A stretch of DNA of 64,000 bases from LMUY01 sp964247705 (lineage in GTDB: Bacteria > Pseudomonadota > Alphaproteobacteria > Acetobacterales > Acetobacteraceae), in the NCBI GenBank assembly GCA_964247705.1, contig CAXTVQ010000018.1:1-64000 (forward strand). The letters run 5' to 3'. This document shows, piece by piece, positions 1 through 8,605 of the stretch (within the stretch, counting starts at the first letter, position 1; every line of letters begins with the position of its first letter). The notes beneath the pieces were generated by a model that was not told the origin of the DNA, did not search any database, and was given only the letters and a program-made list of their open reading frames with translations. The position numbers were made by a program, and so were the translations under genes.

Positions 1-1172
1 ATTTCGCGGGCGACTGCTTCGCCGCCATCCGCGCCAAGGACATCATCGTCCACCATCCGTTCGAGAGCTTCGACGTGGTGGTCCAGTTCCTGCGCCAGGC
101 CGCGGCCGATCCGAACGTGGTCGCGGTAAAGCAGACGCTGTACCGCACCAGCCGCGACAGCCCGATCGTCAAGGCGCTCATCGAGGCGGCGGAGGCCGGC
201 AAGTCCGTCACCGCGTTGATCGAATTGCGCGCCCGCTTCGATGAGGAGGCCAACATCCGCCTCGCCCGCTCGATGGAGGCGGCCGGCGTGCAGGTGGTAT
301 ACGGCTTCGTCGAGCTGAAAACCCATGCCAAGCTCAGCTTGGTGGTGCGGCGCGAGGGCGGCACCATCCGCTCCTACGCGCATTTCGGCACGGGCAACTA
401 CCACCCGTTCACCGCGCGCATCTACACCGACCTCTCCTTCTTCACGTGCGACCCGGACCTGACGCGGGACAGTGCGCGGCTGTTCAACTATATCACCGGC
501 TACGCGCGTCCGGAGCACATGGACCGGTTGATCTTCAGCCCACTGACGACCCGCAAGCGTCTGAACGCGCTCATGGATGCCGAGATCGCCCATGCCAAGG
601 CAGGCAAGCCGGCCGGGGTGTGGCTGAAGATGAACTCGCTGGTGGACGACCAGCTCATCGACAAGCTCTATGCCTGCTCCCGCGCCGGGGTGAAGGTGAT
701 GTGCGTGGTGCGCGGCATCTGCTGCCTGCGCCCGGGCGTGCCGGGGTTGAGCGAGAACATCCGCGTGAAATCCATGGTCGGGCGCTTTCTCGAGCACAGC
801 CGCATCTTCTGCTTCGGCAACGGCCACAAGCTGCCCTCGCGTCAGGCGCTGGTGTTCATCAGCAGCGCCGACTGGATGGCGCGCAACATGGAATGGCGGG
901 TGGAAAGCATGGTGCCGATCCATAACCCGACGGTGCACGCCCAGGTGCTGGACCAGATCATGGTCGTGAATTTCAAAGACTCGTTGCAATCCTGGGAGCT
1001 GGATGCGACCGGAAAGTGGACGCGGGTGGCTCCCGGCGCCAAGCCCGTGTCCGCGCATGATTACTTCATGACCAACCCGTCGCTCTCCGGTCGCGGTTCG
1101 GCGCTGCACGGCCCGACCGTCGCCGTCGGCGGCCACGCCCACCGCCGGCCGGACCGGGTGTCGCAAGACTGA
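1..1172 (+). CDS. ppk: Polyphosphate kinase (PPK1), C-terminal part; 5' end outside window
   Basis: Transfers the terminal phosphate of ATP to inorganic polyphosphate, reversibly, through a phosphohistidine. The reading frame is already open at base 3, so the N-terminal domains lie upstream of the window. Visible PPK1 signatures are HHPFESFDVVVQFL near the left edge, VKQTLYRTS, KTHAKL with a histidine codon near 324, the glycine-rich AHFGTGNYHPFTARIYTDLS, and FLEHSRIFCF with a second histidine at 795-797. The two histidines match the conserved pair of the PLD-like catalytic domains. The stop overlaps the next start by one base (TGATG), and ppx follows, so the two polyphosphate enzymes are probably co-transcribed. 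Confidence 0.96.
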   Translation, partial: FAGDCFAAIRAKDIIVHHPFESFDVVVQFLRQAAADPNVVAVKQTLYRTSRDSPIVKALIEAAEAGKSVTALIELRARFDEEANIRLARSMEAAGVQVVYGFVELKTHAKLSLVVRREGGTIRSYAHFGTGNYHPFTARIYTDLSFFTCDPDLTRDSARLFNYITGYARPEHMDRLIFSPLTTRKRLNALMDAEIAHAKAGKPAGVWLKMNSLVDDQLIDKLYACSRAGVKVMCVVRGICCLRPGVPGLSENIRVKSMVGRFLEHSRIFCFGNGHKLPSRQALVFISSADWMARNMEWRVESMVPIHNPTVHAQVLDQIMVVNFKDSLQSWELDATGKWTRVAPGAKPVSAHDYFMTNPSLSGRGSALHGPTVAVGGHAHRRPDRVSQD

Positions 1173-1669
1173 TGCGCTTTGCGGTCGGCGCGGTTATCGC
1201 GCTGTATGCGGCGTCATGTCTCAATTCGATGTTTCCAAGTGTGCTGAGCTTGCTCGGCCAACTCGGCGCGGCGCTCGCCGTCGTGCTTGCCTGCCTTGCC
1301 GCCCTCGGCGGAGCGGGTTTTGCGGCGCTGCGCAAGCAGTGGGCGCGGTGCGGTTGGCGGATCGGCATCGTTGCCGTGTCCTTACCGATCGCGTTGGCCG
1401 GGTTCGTCCGCCGCGACTTGCTGCACCTGCTCGTAATGTATCCCTATTACCGCTCCGTCATCGCGGGAACTCCGCAACGGCCTGTCCGGTTTGTCTGGGG
1501 CGACACGGCGCTTTTCGTCATGGACGGGTTGGACATGCGTACTCTCGTCTTCGACGATACCGGCACTACCCGGCGCCTAGCCGGAGCCGATCGCGATGGC
1601 CCGGATGGGTTATACGTCACCGACGATCGGTTGCTCGGAAACTTCTACCTCGAACATCTCCACAACTGA
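1172..1669 (+). CDS. Small membrane protein of unknown function between ppk and ppx
   Basis: Not recognised. The 165-residue product has hydrophobic stretches at about residues 3-25, 28-52 and 63-80, so probably two or three membrane segments, then a soluble C-terminal half of about 80 residues containing PYYRSVIAGTPQRPVRFVWGD. The start is fixed by the TGATG overlap with the ppk stop, and ppx begins 13 bases after its own stop. This strongly suggests translation as part of the ppk-ppx operon. A role in polyphosphate metabolism is suggested only by position. Confidence 0.7.
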   Translation: MRFAVGAVIALYAASCLNSMFPSVLSLLGQLGAALAVVLACLAALGGAGFAALRKQWARCGWRIGIVAVSLPIALAGFVRRDLLHLLVMYPYYRSVIAGTPQRPVRFVWGDTALFVMDGLDMRTLVFDDTGTTRRLAGADRDGPDGLYVTDDRLLGNFYLEHLHN

Positions 1670-1682
1670 CAGGCAGGCCGCC

Positions 1683-3179
1683 ATGCTGACGCGTTCCGCC
1701 GTCGTGGACCTCGGTTCCAACTCCGTCCGCCTCGTCGTCTTCGAGGGAAGCGCCCGCAACCCCGTCGTGATCTTCAACGAGCGGGCCGTCCTGCGCCTCG
1801 GCCGTGGGCTCGAAACGACGGGCAAGCTGAACGAGGAGGGCGTGGCCTCGGCGCTCACCGTCATGCACCGCTACGCCGCCATCGCGCGCGCCATGCACGC
1901 CGACCCGTTGGAGGTGCTGGCGACGGCCGCCGTGCGCGACGCAAGCAACGGCGGCGCCTTCGTGGCGGGGCTGCGCGACCGGATGCCGGGCGTGCCGATA
2001 CGCATCCTCTCCGGCGAAGAAGAGGCCACCCTCTCCGCCGCCGGCGTGCTGTGCGGCATTCCGCAAGCCAACGGCATCCTGGCCGACATCGGCGGCGGCT
2101 CGCTGGAGGTGGTCCGCCTGTCCAATGGCCATGCAGGACAGGCCCAAACGCTCCCGCTCGGCGTTATCCGCCTGGCCGACCGCGCCGCCGGTGACCTGAT
2201 ACGCGCCCGCGCCCTGGCTGAAACCGATCTCAAGTCAGTGCCGTGGCTGTTCCAGTACCCGGGCCGGGACCTGTACCTCGTGGGCGGCGCCTGGCGGGCC
2301 CTGGCGCGCATCCACATGGCGCAGACCGGATACCCGCTCGCCATCGTCCACCACTACACCATCGACAAGGACGAGGTCCGCGACCTCACCGGCGTTATCG
2401 GCGCCGCCAACCGCCGCATGCTGGAGCGCCTGCCGGGCGCGCCCCGCCGCCGGCTGGACGACCTGCCGTATGCCGCCATCGTGCTGCGCCGGGTGCTGCG
2501 CGCGACCGCCGCCCGCCGGGTCGTGTTCAGCGCCAACGGCATCCGCGAGGGCTGGTACATGGACCGCGTGCCGCCGGAGGTGGCCGCGCAGGACCCGGTG
2601 CTCGCCGCTAGCCGCGACTTCGGCGCGCGCGACCGCCGTGACCCGGCGATGCCTGCTGCCCTCTTGGCATGGACCGCTCCGCTGTTCCCCGGCGAAACGG
2701 CGGACGCCGCACGGCTGCGGGAAGCTGCCTGCTACCTCTCGGACATCGGCAGCCACGAGCACCCGGAATACCGTGCCGAGCAGGCCTATATGCGCGTGCT
2801 GCGCCAGCCCGGCGTGGCGCTGGACCATCACGGCCGCGCTTCCCTGGCTCTGACCATAGCGGCCCGCTACGAGGCCGAACTTGCCGCCCCGATCTTCGCC
2901 GCCGCCCGCCAATTGCTCGACCCTGCCGCCCTATCCCGCGCCGAGGTGCTCGGCCACGCCATGCGCTTGGCCTACACGCTCTCGGCCGGCACCCCCGCGT
3001 TGCTGAGCGGCACCGCGTTGGCGGTGTATGGCGGCCAATTGCGGCTTGCATTGAACGAGGGCGGCGGTGCGTTCGTCGGCGACGGTGTGACCCGGCGGCT
3101 GGAGCGGCTGGCGCTGGCGATGGGTTTGGTCGGAGCGATCGAAGGCCGGGGCGCTGCCCCGAACCCCGCAAGAGCATAG
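1683..3179 (+). CDS. ppx: Exopolyphosphatase (Ppx/GppA family)
   Basis: Releases phosphate processively from polyphosphate ends, or hydrolyses pppGpp in the GppA branch. The 498-residue product starts at ATG 1683 because MLTRSAVVDLGSNSVRLVVF places the family's phosphate-1 motif (DLGSNSVRL) at the very N-terminus; the open frame upstream is non-conserved. Further ASKHA-fold motifs are GEEEATLSAAGV near residue 115 and ADIGGGSLEVV near residue 138. The C-terminal 180 residues look like the helical HD-like domain of long Ppx proteins. Its position just after ppk is the classic antagonistic pair. Confidence 0.95.
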   Translation: MLTRSAVVDLGSNSVRLVVFEGSARNPVVIFNERAVLRLGRGLETTGKLNEEGVASALTVMHRYAAIARAMHADPLEVLATAAVRDASNGGAFVAGLRDRMPGVPIRILSGEEEATLSAAGVLCGIPQANGILADIGGGSLEVVRLSNGHAGQAQTLPLGVIRLADRAAGDLIRARALAETDLKSVPWLFQYPGRDLYLVGGAWRALARIHMAQTGYPLAIVHHYTIDKDEVRDLTGVIGAANRRMLERLPGAPRRRLDDLPYAAIVLRRVLRATAARRVVFSANGIREGWYMDRVPPEVAAQDPVLAASRDFGARDRRDPAMPAALLAWTAPLFPGETADAARLREAACYLSDIGSHEHPEYRAEQAYMRVLRQPGVALDHHGRASLALTIAARYEAELAAPIFAAARQLLDPAALSRAEVLGHAMRLAYTLSAGTPALLSGTALAVYGGQLRLALNEGGGAFVGDGVTRRLERLALAMGLVGAIEGRGAAPNPARA

Positions 3180-3262
3180 TCGTCCTTTGAAGCCTGGAGG
3201 GGTGGGGTAACGGCGGCCTGGTTGTTGCATAGTCCGAGTGACATCTGCGCTCGGAGCCGTCG

Positions 3263-3949
3263 ATGCAGCTCGCTGCTCAGCCCTATGCGTTCCCCTTCAC
3301 GCCGCACCACTGCGCTCTGCTGGTCATCGACATGCAGCGCGACTTCTTGGAGGCCGGCGGGTTCGGCGCGGCACTCGGCAACGACGTCGCACAGCTTCGG
3401 CGCGCAATCACCCCCACCGCCCACTTGCTCGCCGCCTGGCGCGCCAACGGCCTGGCCGCCATCCACACCCGCGAGGGCCACCGCCCCGATCTCGCGGATT
3501 TGCCGCCCGCCAAGCACGCCCGCGGCAACAATGCGGTCAAGATCGGTGATGCCGGGCCGATGGGCCGCATCCTGGTCCGCGGCGAACCCGGCCACGCCAT
3601 CATCCCCGAACTTCTGCCCGCACCCGGCGAACCGATCGTGGACAAGCCCGGCAAAGGCGCCTTCTTCGCCACCGACCTGCACGCCATCCTCGTCAACCGC
3701 GGCATCACTCAACTGGTGGTCGCCGGCGTCACCACCGAGGTCTGCGTCAGCACCACGGTGCGCGAGGCCAACGACCGCGGCTACGATTGCCTGGTGCTGG
3801 AGGACTGCACTGCGTCCTACAATCCCGAGTTCCACCACGCCGCGCTGGCCATGATTTGCGCCCAGGGCGGGATTTTTGGCTGGGTCGGCCACTCCGCAAC
3901 CGTCATCGCCGCCCTGCAATCCGCCACCTTGGAACGGGAACCATCATGA
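3263..3949 (+). CDS. Cysteine hydrolase, isochorismatase superfamily (biuret amidohydrolase-like)
   Basis: A 228-residue isochorismatase-fold amidohydrolase. The catalytic triad is visible: Asp23 in LLVIDMQRDF, Lys127 or Lys130 in DKPGKGAF, and Cys160 in TTEVCVSTT. The segment HTREGHRPDLADLP and the later GEPGHAIIPEL resemble biuret hydrolases and RutB-like ureidoacrylate hydrolases more than true isochorismatases. It overlaps the next gene by ATGA, so enzyme and permease are co-translated. That arrangement suggests uptake and hydrolysis of a small N-rich compound (biuret, ureide or nucleobase fragment). The exact substrate is inference. Confidence 0.85.
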   Translation: MQLAAQPYAFPFTPHHCALLVIDMQRDFLEAGGFGAALGNDVAQLRRAITPTAHLLAAWRANGLAAIHTREGHRPDLADLPPAKHARGNNAVKIGDAGPMGRILVRGEPGHAIIPELLPAPGEPIVDKPGKGAFFATDLHAILVNRGITQLVVAGVTTEVCVSTTVREANDRGYDCLVLEDCTASYNPEFHHAALAMICAQGGIFGWVGHSATVIAALQSATLEREPS

Positions 3950-5511
3950 CCGCCATCACCGCCCGCCCGCGCCTCTGGGTCCTTGGCGACTGGAACGCGC
4001 TGTTCGGCTTCGGCACCAACATCCTGGTCAATCTGCTGGTGTTGACCGGGCTGCTGCGCTTCGTGCTCAAGATGCCGGACAGCCTGGTGTTCGGCCGCAT
4101 CCTGCCTGCAACAGGGCTGATGCTGTGCCTGTCCACGGTCTACTACGCATGGCTCGGCTGGCGGCTGGCCAAGCGGACCGGACGCAGCGACGTGTGCGCG
4201 CTGCCATCCGGCATCAGCGTGCCGCACATGTTCATCGTGACCTTCGTCATCATGCTGCCGATCCAGCTCCGCACGCAGGACCCGGTGCAGGCGTGGCAGG
4301 CCGGGCTCGCCTGGGTCTGCATCCAGAGCTTCGTGCTGATGGCGGGCGGCTTCATCGCGCCCGTGATCCGCCGCATCACCCCGCGCGCAGCCCTGCTGGG
4401 CTCGCTGGCAGGCATCTCCATCACTTTCATCGCCATGAGCCCGGCCAACCAGATCTTCAGCACGCCGGTGATCGGCCTCGTGTGCTTCGCCATCATCCTG
4501 TGCGGTTGGTTCGGCGGCGTGCGCTTCGGCGGCGTGCCCGGCGGGTTGGTGGCGATCGGGGTCGGGACGGCCATCGCCTGGGGTTCGACGCTGCTCGGCC
4601 TCGGTTATGGCGGGCTGAGCGGCGGCGCGGTCGCGGCCTCCGTCGCCAATTTCGGCCTCTCTCTGCCATCGCCGGCGGTAGGGCAGGTGGTCTCGGGCTT
4701 CGGCTTCATCGCCGTCATCCTGGTCACCGCCATCCCGTTCGGCATCTACGACCTGGTCGAGGCCATGGACAACGTGGAAAGCGCCGAGGCCGCCGGTGAC
4801 GCCTATCCCACGACCCGCGTGCTGACCGCCGACGGCGTGATCAGCCTGATCGGCTGCCTGATGGGCAACCCATTCATCAACGCCGTCTATATCGGCCACC
4901 CCGGCTGGAAGGCGATGGGCGGACGCATCGGCTATTCCGCCGCGACCGGCGTGGTAATGCTGCTGCTGTGCTGCTTCGGCGTGCTGTCGCTGATGAGCGC
5001 CCTGATCCCCGTCGTCGCGATCCTGCCGATCCTGCTGTATATCGGCATGCTGATCGGCAGCCAGGCGTTCCAGGAGACGCCGTCGCGCCACGCCCCCGCA
5101 ATCATCCTGGCCTTCCTGCCGCAGATCGCCGCCTGGGGTAAAACCCAGATCGACGGCGCCCTGGGTGCGGCGGGGACCAATGCCGCGCAAGTGGGCATCG
5201 ACAAGCTCGGCCAAGTAGGCGTGCTCTACCACGGCCTCGAGGTGCTGGGCGGCGGGGCGACGCTGGCGGGGATCGTGCTCGGCTCGATCGCGGTCTGCAT
5301 CATCGACCGCCAGATGGCGCGGGCGGCGGCGTTCGCGTTTGCCGGGTCGCTGCTGACGTTCTTCGGCCTGATCCACGGCGAGGCGATCGGCCTCGCCCGC
5401 AGCCCCGCGGTGGCATTCAGCTACCTGGCCGTGGCCTGCGTGCTGTTCGCGTCGGCGCGGTATGCGGGGGTGCCAACGCTGGTGCCGGAGCGGCTGGAGT
5501 TGACGGAGTAA
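3946..5511 (+). CDS. NCS2/AzgA-like permease (xanthine/uracil-type)
   Basis: A 521-residue multi-spanning membrane protein. The start at ATG 3946 is set by the 4-base ATGA overlap with the upstream hydrolase. The N-terminal region (WVLGDWNALFGFGTNILVN) and the central glycine-rich helices (GGVRFGGVPGGLVAIGVGTAIAW) resemble purine/xanthine permeases of the NCS2/AzgA type, but I do not see the full signature of a named subfamily. With the hydrolase it forms a two-gene uptake-and-hydrolysis unit. Substrate is unknown; a purine, ureide or biuret-like compound is plausible from context. Confidence 0.75.
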   Translation: MTAITARPRLWVLGDWNALFGFGTNILVNLLVLTGLLRFVLKMPDSLVFGRILPATGLMLCLSTVYYAWLGWRLAKRTGRSDVCALPSGISVPHMFIVTFVIMLPIQLRTQDPVQAWQAGLAWVCIQSFVLMAGGFIAPVIRRITPRAALLGSLAGISITFIAMSPANQIFSTPVIGLVCFAIILCGWFGGVRFGGVPGGLVAIGVGTAIAWGSTLLGLGYGGLSGGAVAASVANFGLSLPSPAVGQVVSGFGFIAVILVTAIPFGIYDLVEAMDNVESAEAAGDAYPTTRVLTADGVISLIGCLMGNPFINAVYIGHPGWKAMGGRIGYSAATGVVMLLLCCFGVLSLMSALIPVVAILPILLYIGMLIGSQAFQETPSRHAPAIILAFLPQIAAWGKTQIDGALGAAGTNAAQVGIDKLGQVGVLYHGLEVLGGGATLAGIVLGSIAVCIIDRQMARAAAFAFAGSLLTFFGLIHGEAIGLARSPAVAFSYLAVACVLFASARYAGVPTLVPERLELTE

Positions 5512-5557
5512 GCCGTTCAACGCAGGGGCGCGATGGCGTTCGGGGATCCTGCCTGGC

Positions 5558-6736
5558 TCACACCGCCGGAATCAGCTTCACCTTCTTCCCCGCAACCCCC
5601 AACGCCACCTTGCCGCCCTTCAGCGACAGAGCGTCCTCACCGAACACCCTGCGCCGCCAGCCGCTCAGCGCAGGAACGTCCGGATGATCTTCCACCGACA
5701 GGCGGTCGATGTCATCGGACGACGCTACGAGCTTCGGCGCTACGTCATGCTCCTCGCACTTCGCCGCCAGCAATACCTTCAGCAGCGACACCAGGGCAGG
5801 GGAGGGGCGCGGCCCCTCGCGGCCCCGCGGGGCATCCGGCAGCGCGTCCTCCGGCAAGGAAGCTGCCGCGGCGATCGCCGCCAGCAATCCGACGCCGCTT
5901 CGGCCCTCGGCGAAGCCGCGCGTGATGCCGCGGCACCGTGCCAGCGCCTCAGCAGTCGCCGGCGCGGTTGCCGCAACCTCCAGCAGGCTCTCGTCGCGCA
6001 GCAATCGCTGGCGTGGGATGTTCACCCGCTGCGCTTCCCGCTCCCGCCACGCCGCCACGGCGCGCAGCACGCCCAGCATGCGGCGGTTGCCGGTGCGGGG
6101 GCGCAGCCGCTCCCACATCGTTTCCGGATCGGCACGGTAGGTTTCGGGGCGCGTCAGCACCTCCATTTCCTCGAACACCCACTCGCTGCGGCCATCGCGC
6201 TCCAGCCGTTCGCGCAGCCGCTGATAGGCCGTGTGGAGATGGGTCACGTCCGCCGCGGCATACGTCACCTGCGCCGGAGAAAGCGGGCGGGCGGACCAGT
6301 CGCTGAACCGGTGCGCCTTGTCGATCTGCCCTCCGGTCAGCGCGCTCACCAGGGCGTCGTAGCCCACCTGGTCGCCGAACCCGGCCACCATCGCGGCCAC
6401 CTGCGTGTCGAACAGCGGCTTGGGCACGGCGCCGAACAACTCGAGGAAAATCTCGATATCCTGCCGCGCCGCGTGGAACACCTTCAAGACCGCCTCGTCG
6501 CGCATCAGCGCGGCCAGAGGCTGCAGGTCCAGCCCGTCCGCCATGGTGTCGATCACGGCATTCTCGTGCTCGCCGCCAAGCTGCACCACGCACAGTTCGG
6601 GATAGTAGGTGCGTTCGCGCATGAATTCGGTGTCCACGGTCACGAACGGCTCGGTCCGCAGCCGGCCGCACAGCGCGGCCAGCGTCTCGGTGTCGGTGAT
6701 CAGGGACGGGGCGGAGTATTCGAGTCGGCGGGGCAT
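5558..6736 (-). CDS. rnd: Ribonuclease D
   Basis: A 392-residue 3'-5' exoribonuclease of the DEDDy group that trims tRNA 3' ends. The exonuclease residues are visible: Asp35 and Glu37 in FVTVDTEF, Asp93 in FHAARQDIE, Tyr159 and Asp163 in VTYAAADVTHLH. An HRDC domain follows at about residues 200-290, and a second helical region carries the C-terminus. Length is normal for alphaproteobacterial RNase D. It lies on the minus strand downstream of the Nudix gene, with 41 bases between them, so co-transcription is possible. Confidence 0.95.
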   Translation of the reverse strand: MPRRLEYSAPSLITDTETLAALCGRLRTEPFVTVDTEFMRERTYYPELCVVQLGGEHENAVIDTMADGLDLQPLAALMRDEAVLKVFHAARQDIEIFLELFGAVPKPLFDTQVAAMVAGFGDQVGYDALVSALTGGQIDKAHRFSDWSARPLSPAQVTYAAADVTHLHTAYQRLRERLERDGRSEWVFEEMEVLTRPETYRADPETMWERLRPRTGNRRMLGVLRAVAAWREREAQRVNIPRQRLLRDESLLEVAATAPATAEALARCRGITRGFAEGRSGVGLLAAIAAAASLPEDALPDAPRGREGPRPSPALVSLLKVLLAAKCEEHDVAPKLVASSDDIDRLSVEDHPDVPALSGWRRRVFGEDALSLKGGKVALGVAGKKVKLIPAV

Positions 6737-6777
6737 GGCTAGTTATCCGCGCGATGCGTGAATCCGTCAAAATTCGG

Positions 6778-7317
6778 TCATATAATTCCGCGAATGCGAA
6801 GCATGCCGATTGCGGCCAGGCTGACCGCATCCTGCAGCGTGCCGTCCTGGATCATGGCCTCCACCTCACTCAGCGGCATTGTTCGCTGGATCATCCCGGC
6901 CTCGCTCGCCTCGCGCGCCGTCGGGCCGCTCCGCAACCCGGTGGCCAGAAACACGTGCCCGATCTGGTCGCTGTAGCCTGCCCCCTGGAACAACGAACTC
7001 ACCAGGGTCAGGCTACCCGCCTGCAAACCGGTTTCTTCCTGCAGCTCGATCCGGGCCGTCTCGGGCACGCTCACGCCGGGTTCGCAGGTGCCCATCGGCA
7101 ATTCCCACAGCCGCCGCCCGATCGGGTAGCGGTACTGCTCGACCATGGTGATGCAGCCATTCTGCCACGGCACCACGACCACGAACTCGCGCCGCTCCAC
7201 CACGCCATACAACCCCTCGGACCCGTCCGCCCGGCGTACCGTGTCCTCTCGGACGCGTAGCCATTTGTTCGCGTATGCGAGGCGGGTGGTAAGTTGTGTG
7301 ATCTCGGGGTCGGACAT
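6778..7317 (-). CDS. Nudix hydrolase (ADP-ribose pyrophosphatase-like) with atypical Nudix box
   Basis: A 179-residue protein with the layout of NudF-type ADP-ribose pyrophosphatases: an N-terminal strand region, VVVVPWQNGCITMVEQYRYPIG, then the Nudix helix at residues 76-98. The box reads GTCEPGVSVPETARIELQEE followed by TGL. Compared with GX5EX7REUXEEXGU, the first Glu is Val82 and the Arg of REU is Ile90, whereas the metal-binding Glu pair at 94-95 is kept. It may still hydrolyse nucleoside diphosphate derivatives, but activity is uncertain. It is divergent from pstS, with a 192-base gap carrying the Pho box. Confidence 0.85.
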   Translation of the reverse strand: MSDPEITQLTTRLAYANKWLRVREDTVRRADGSEGLYGVVERREFVVVVPWQNGCITMVEQYRYPIGRRLWELPMGTCEPGVSVPETARIELQEETGLQAGSLTLVSSLFQGAGYSDQIGHVFLATGLRSGPTAREASEAGMIQRTMPLSEVEAMIQDGTLQDAVSLAAIGMLRIRGII

Positions 7318-7396
7318 CTGAACTCCCTTGTTGGACCGTAAGCCCGATGAGTGCGCCTGCTTCCCGTGTCGATGGGGACGGTCACCGGCGCTGATG

Positions 7397-7429
7397 CTGT
7401 CATAATAGCTTCATCGATCTGTCACAGTC
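7397..7429 (+). promoter_or_regulatory. Pho box array (PhoB operator) upstream of pstS
   Basis: Three 11-bp units lie in register: CTGTCATAATA (7397-7407), GCTTCATCGAT (7408-7418) and CTGTCACAGTC (7419-7429). Units 1 and 3 match the PhoB half-site CTGTCAT/C, and the middle unit is degenerate. PhoB binds such direct repeats with an 11-bp period. A possible -10 (TAGGGT, 7447-7452) lies 17 bases downstream, so unit 3 would cover the -35 position, as in PhoB-activated promoters. phoB itself is the last gene of the operon, giving autoregulation. Confidence 0.85.
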
Positions 7430-7509
7430 GCGTCTCTACCCGCGCCTAGGGTCCGCCCGAACGGCCGGCCGCTTCCAGGCGGGCGCAGTCACATACTCCA
7501 GGAGTACGC

Positions 7510-8541
7510 ATGAAGATTTCTCGCACCGCCCTCGCGGCCGTCTTTGCCGGGTTGTCGTTTGCCGCGAGCGCGCAGTCGATCACCGGTGCGGGCGGCACCT
7601 TCCCCGCGCCGGTCTATGCGAAGTGGGGCGAGGCGGCGAAGGCTGCGATCGGCATCGAGTTGAACTACCAGGCGATCGGCTCCGGCGGCGGCCAGAACCA
7701 GATCACCAACCGCACGGTCGATTTCGGCGCCTCCGACGCCCCGATGGACCCGGCGAAGCTCACCTCGGCCAACCTGCTGCAGTTCCCGACCGTGATGGGC
7801 GCCGTGGTCCCCATCGTAAACATCCCGGGCGTCACCCAGGACCAGCTCAAGCTCACCGGTGACCTCCTGGCCGACATCTACGCCGGCAAGATCACCAAGT
7901 GGAACGACCCGAAGATCGAGCAGATCAACAGCGGCCTGAAGCTGCCCAACATCGCCATCGCCCCGGTCTACCGCGCCGAGGCGTCCGGCACCTCCTTCGT
8001 CTGGACGTCCTACCTGTCCGAGGCGAGCCCGGACTGGAAGAGCACCGTTGGCGCCAACACCAGCGTCAAGTGGCCGGCCGGGGCCGGCGCCAAGGGCAAC
8101 GACGGCGTGGCCGCGACGGTCGGCCACACCCGCGGCGCCATCGGCTACGTCGAGAACGCCTACGCGACGCAGAACCACCTCGTGACCACGCAGCTCCGCA
8201 ACAAGTCCGGCGCTTTCGTGACCCCCACCACGGCCAGCTTCACCGCCGCCGCCTCCGCCGCCGACTGGGCCGGCGCGCCCAACTTCGCCGTCAGCCTCAT
8301 CGACCTCAACGGCGCCGCCGTTTGGCCGATCGTGTCGCCGACCTTCATCCTGCTGCCGAAGGATCCGAAGGATGCGGCCAAGAGTGCCGACGTGCTGAAG
8401 TTCTTCGACTGGTGCTACACCAGCGGCGCCAAGACCGCGATCGACCTGGACTACATCCCCCTGCCGGCCGCCGTGCAGAACACCGTGCGTGCCGCCTGGC
8501 GCACGCAGGTCATGGCCGACGGCAAGCCCGTCTACAAGTAG
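7510..8541 (+). CDS. pstS: Phosphate ABC transporter, periplasmic phosphate-binding protein PstS
   Basis: A 343-residue high-affinity phosphate-binding protein. Residues 1-22 form a signal peptide ending near ASAQS. The mature start SITGAGGTFPAPVYAKWGE and the segment VDFGASDAPM are PstS signatures that contribute phosphate ligands, and SGTSFVWTSYLS supplies another. The ATG at 7510 is preceded by AGGAG. It is the first gene behind the Pho box array. A 13-bp perfect hairpin separates it from pstC. Confidence 0.97.
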   Translation: MKISRTALAAVFAGLSFAASAQSITGAGGTFPAPVYAKWGEAAKAAIGIELNYQAIGSGGGQNQITNRTVDFGASDAPMDPAKLTSANLLQFPTVMGAVVPIVNIPGVTQDQLKLTGDLLADIYAGKITKWNDPKIEQINSGLKLPNIAIAPVYRAEASGTSFVWTSYLSEASPDWKSTVGANTSVKWPAGAGAKGNDGVAATVGHTRGAIGYVENAYATQNHLVTTQLRNKSGAFVTPTTASFTAAASAADWAGAPNFAVSLIDLNGAAVWPIVSPTFILLPKDPKDAAKSADVLKFFDWCYTSGAKTAIDLDYIPLPAAVQNTVRAAWRTQVMADGKPVYK

Positions 8542-8548
8542 ACACGCT

Positions 8549-8580
8549 GGCGGCCGGGTGCCCGCGTGCACCCGGCCGCC
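8549..8580 (+). promoter_or_regulatory. Strong hairpin between pstS and pstC
   Basis: The left arm GGCGGCCGGGTGC (8549-8561) and right arm GCACCCGGCCGCC (8568-8580) are perfectly complementary over 13 bp, with a 6-nt loop. No T-run follows, so it is not a standard terminator. By its place, 8 bases after the pstS stop, it could protect the 3' end of a processed pstS mRNA or attenuate transcription into pstCAB. Either would give the excess of binding protein over membrane components usual in binding-protein-dependent operons. Function is inference. Confidence 0.6.
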
Positions 8581-8605
8581 TCTCCTCCACTGACCGGAAC
8601 GCATT

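Noticed and set aside
7318..7509. Riboswitch in the pstS leader
   Set aside because: No recognisable conserved riboswitch core; the Pho box explains regulation.
8549..8580. Rho-independent terminator after pstS
   Set aside because: Strong stem but no U-run, and pstC follows directly on the same strand, so termination is not expected; listed as a hairpin instead.
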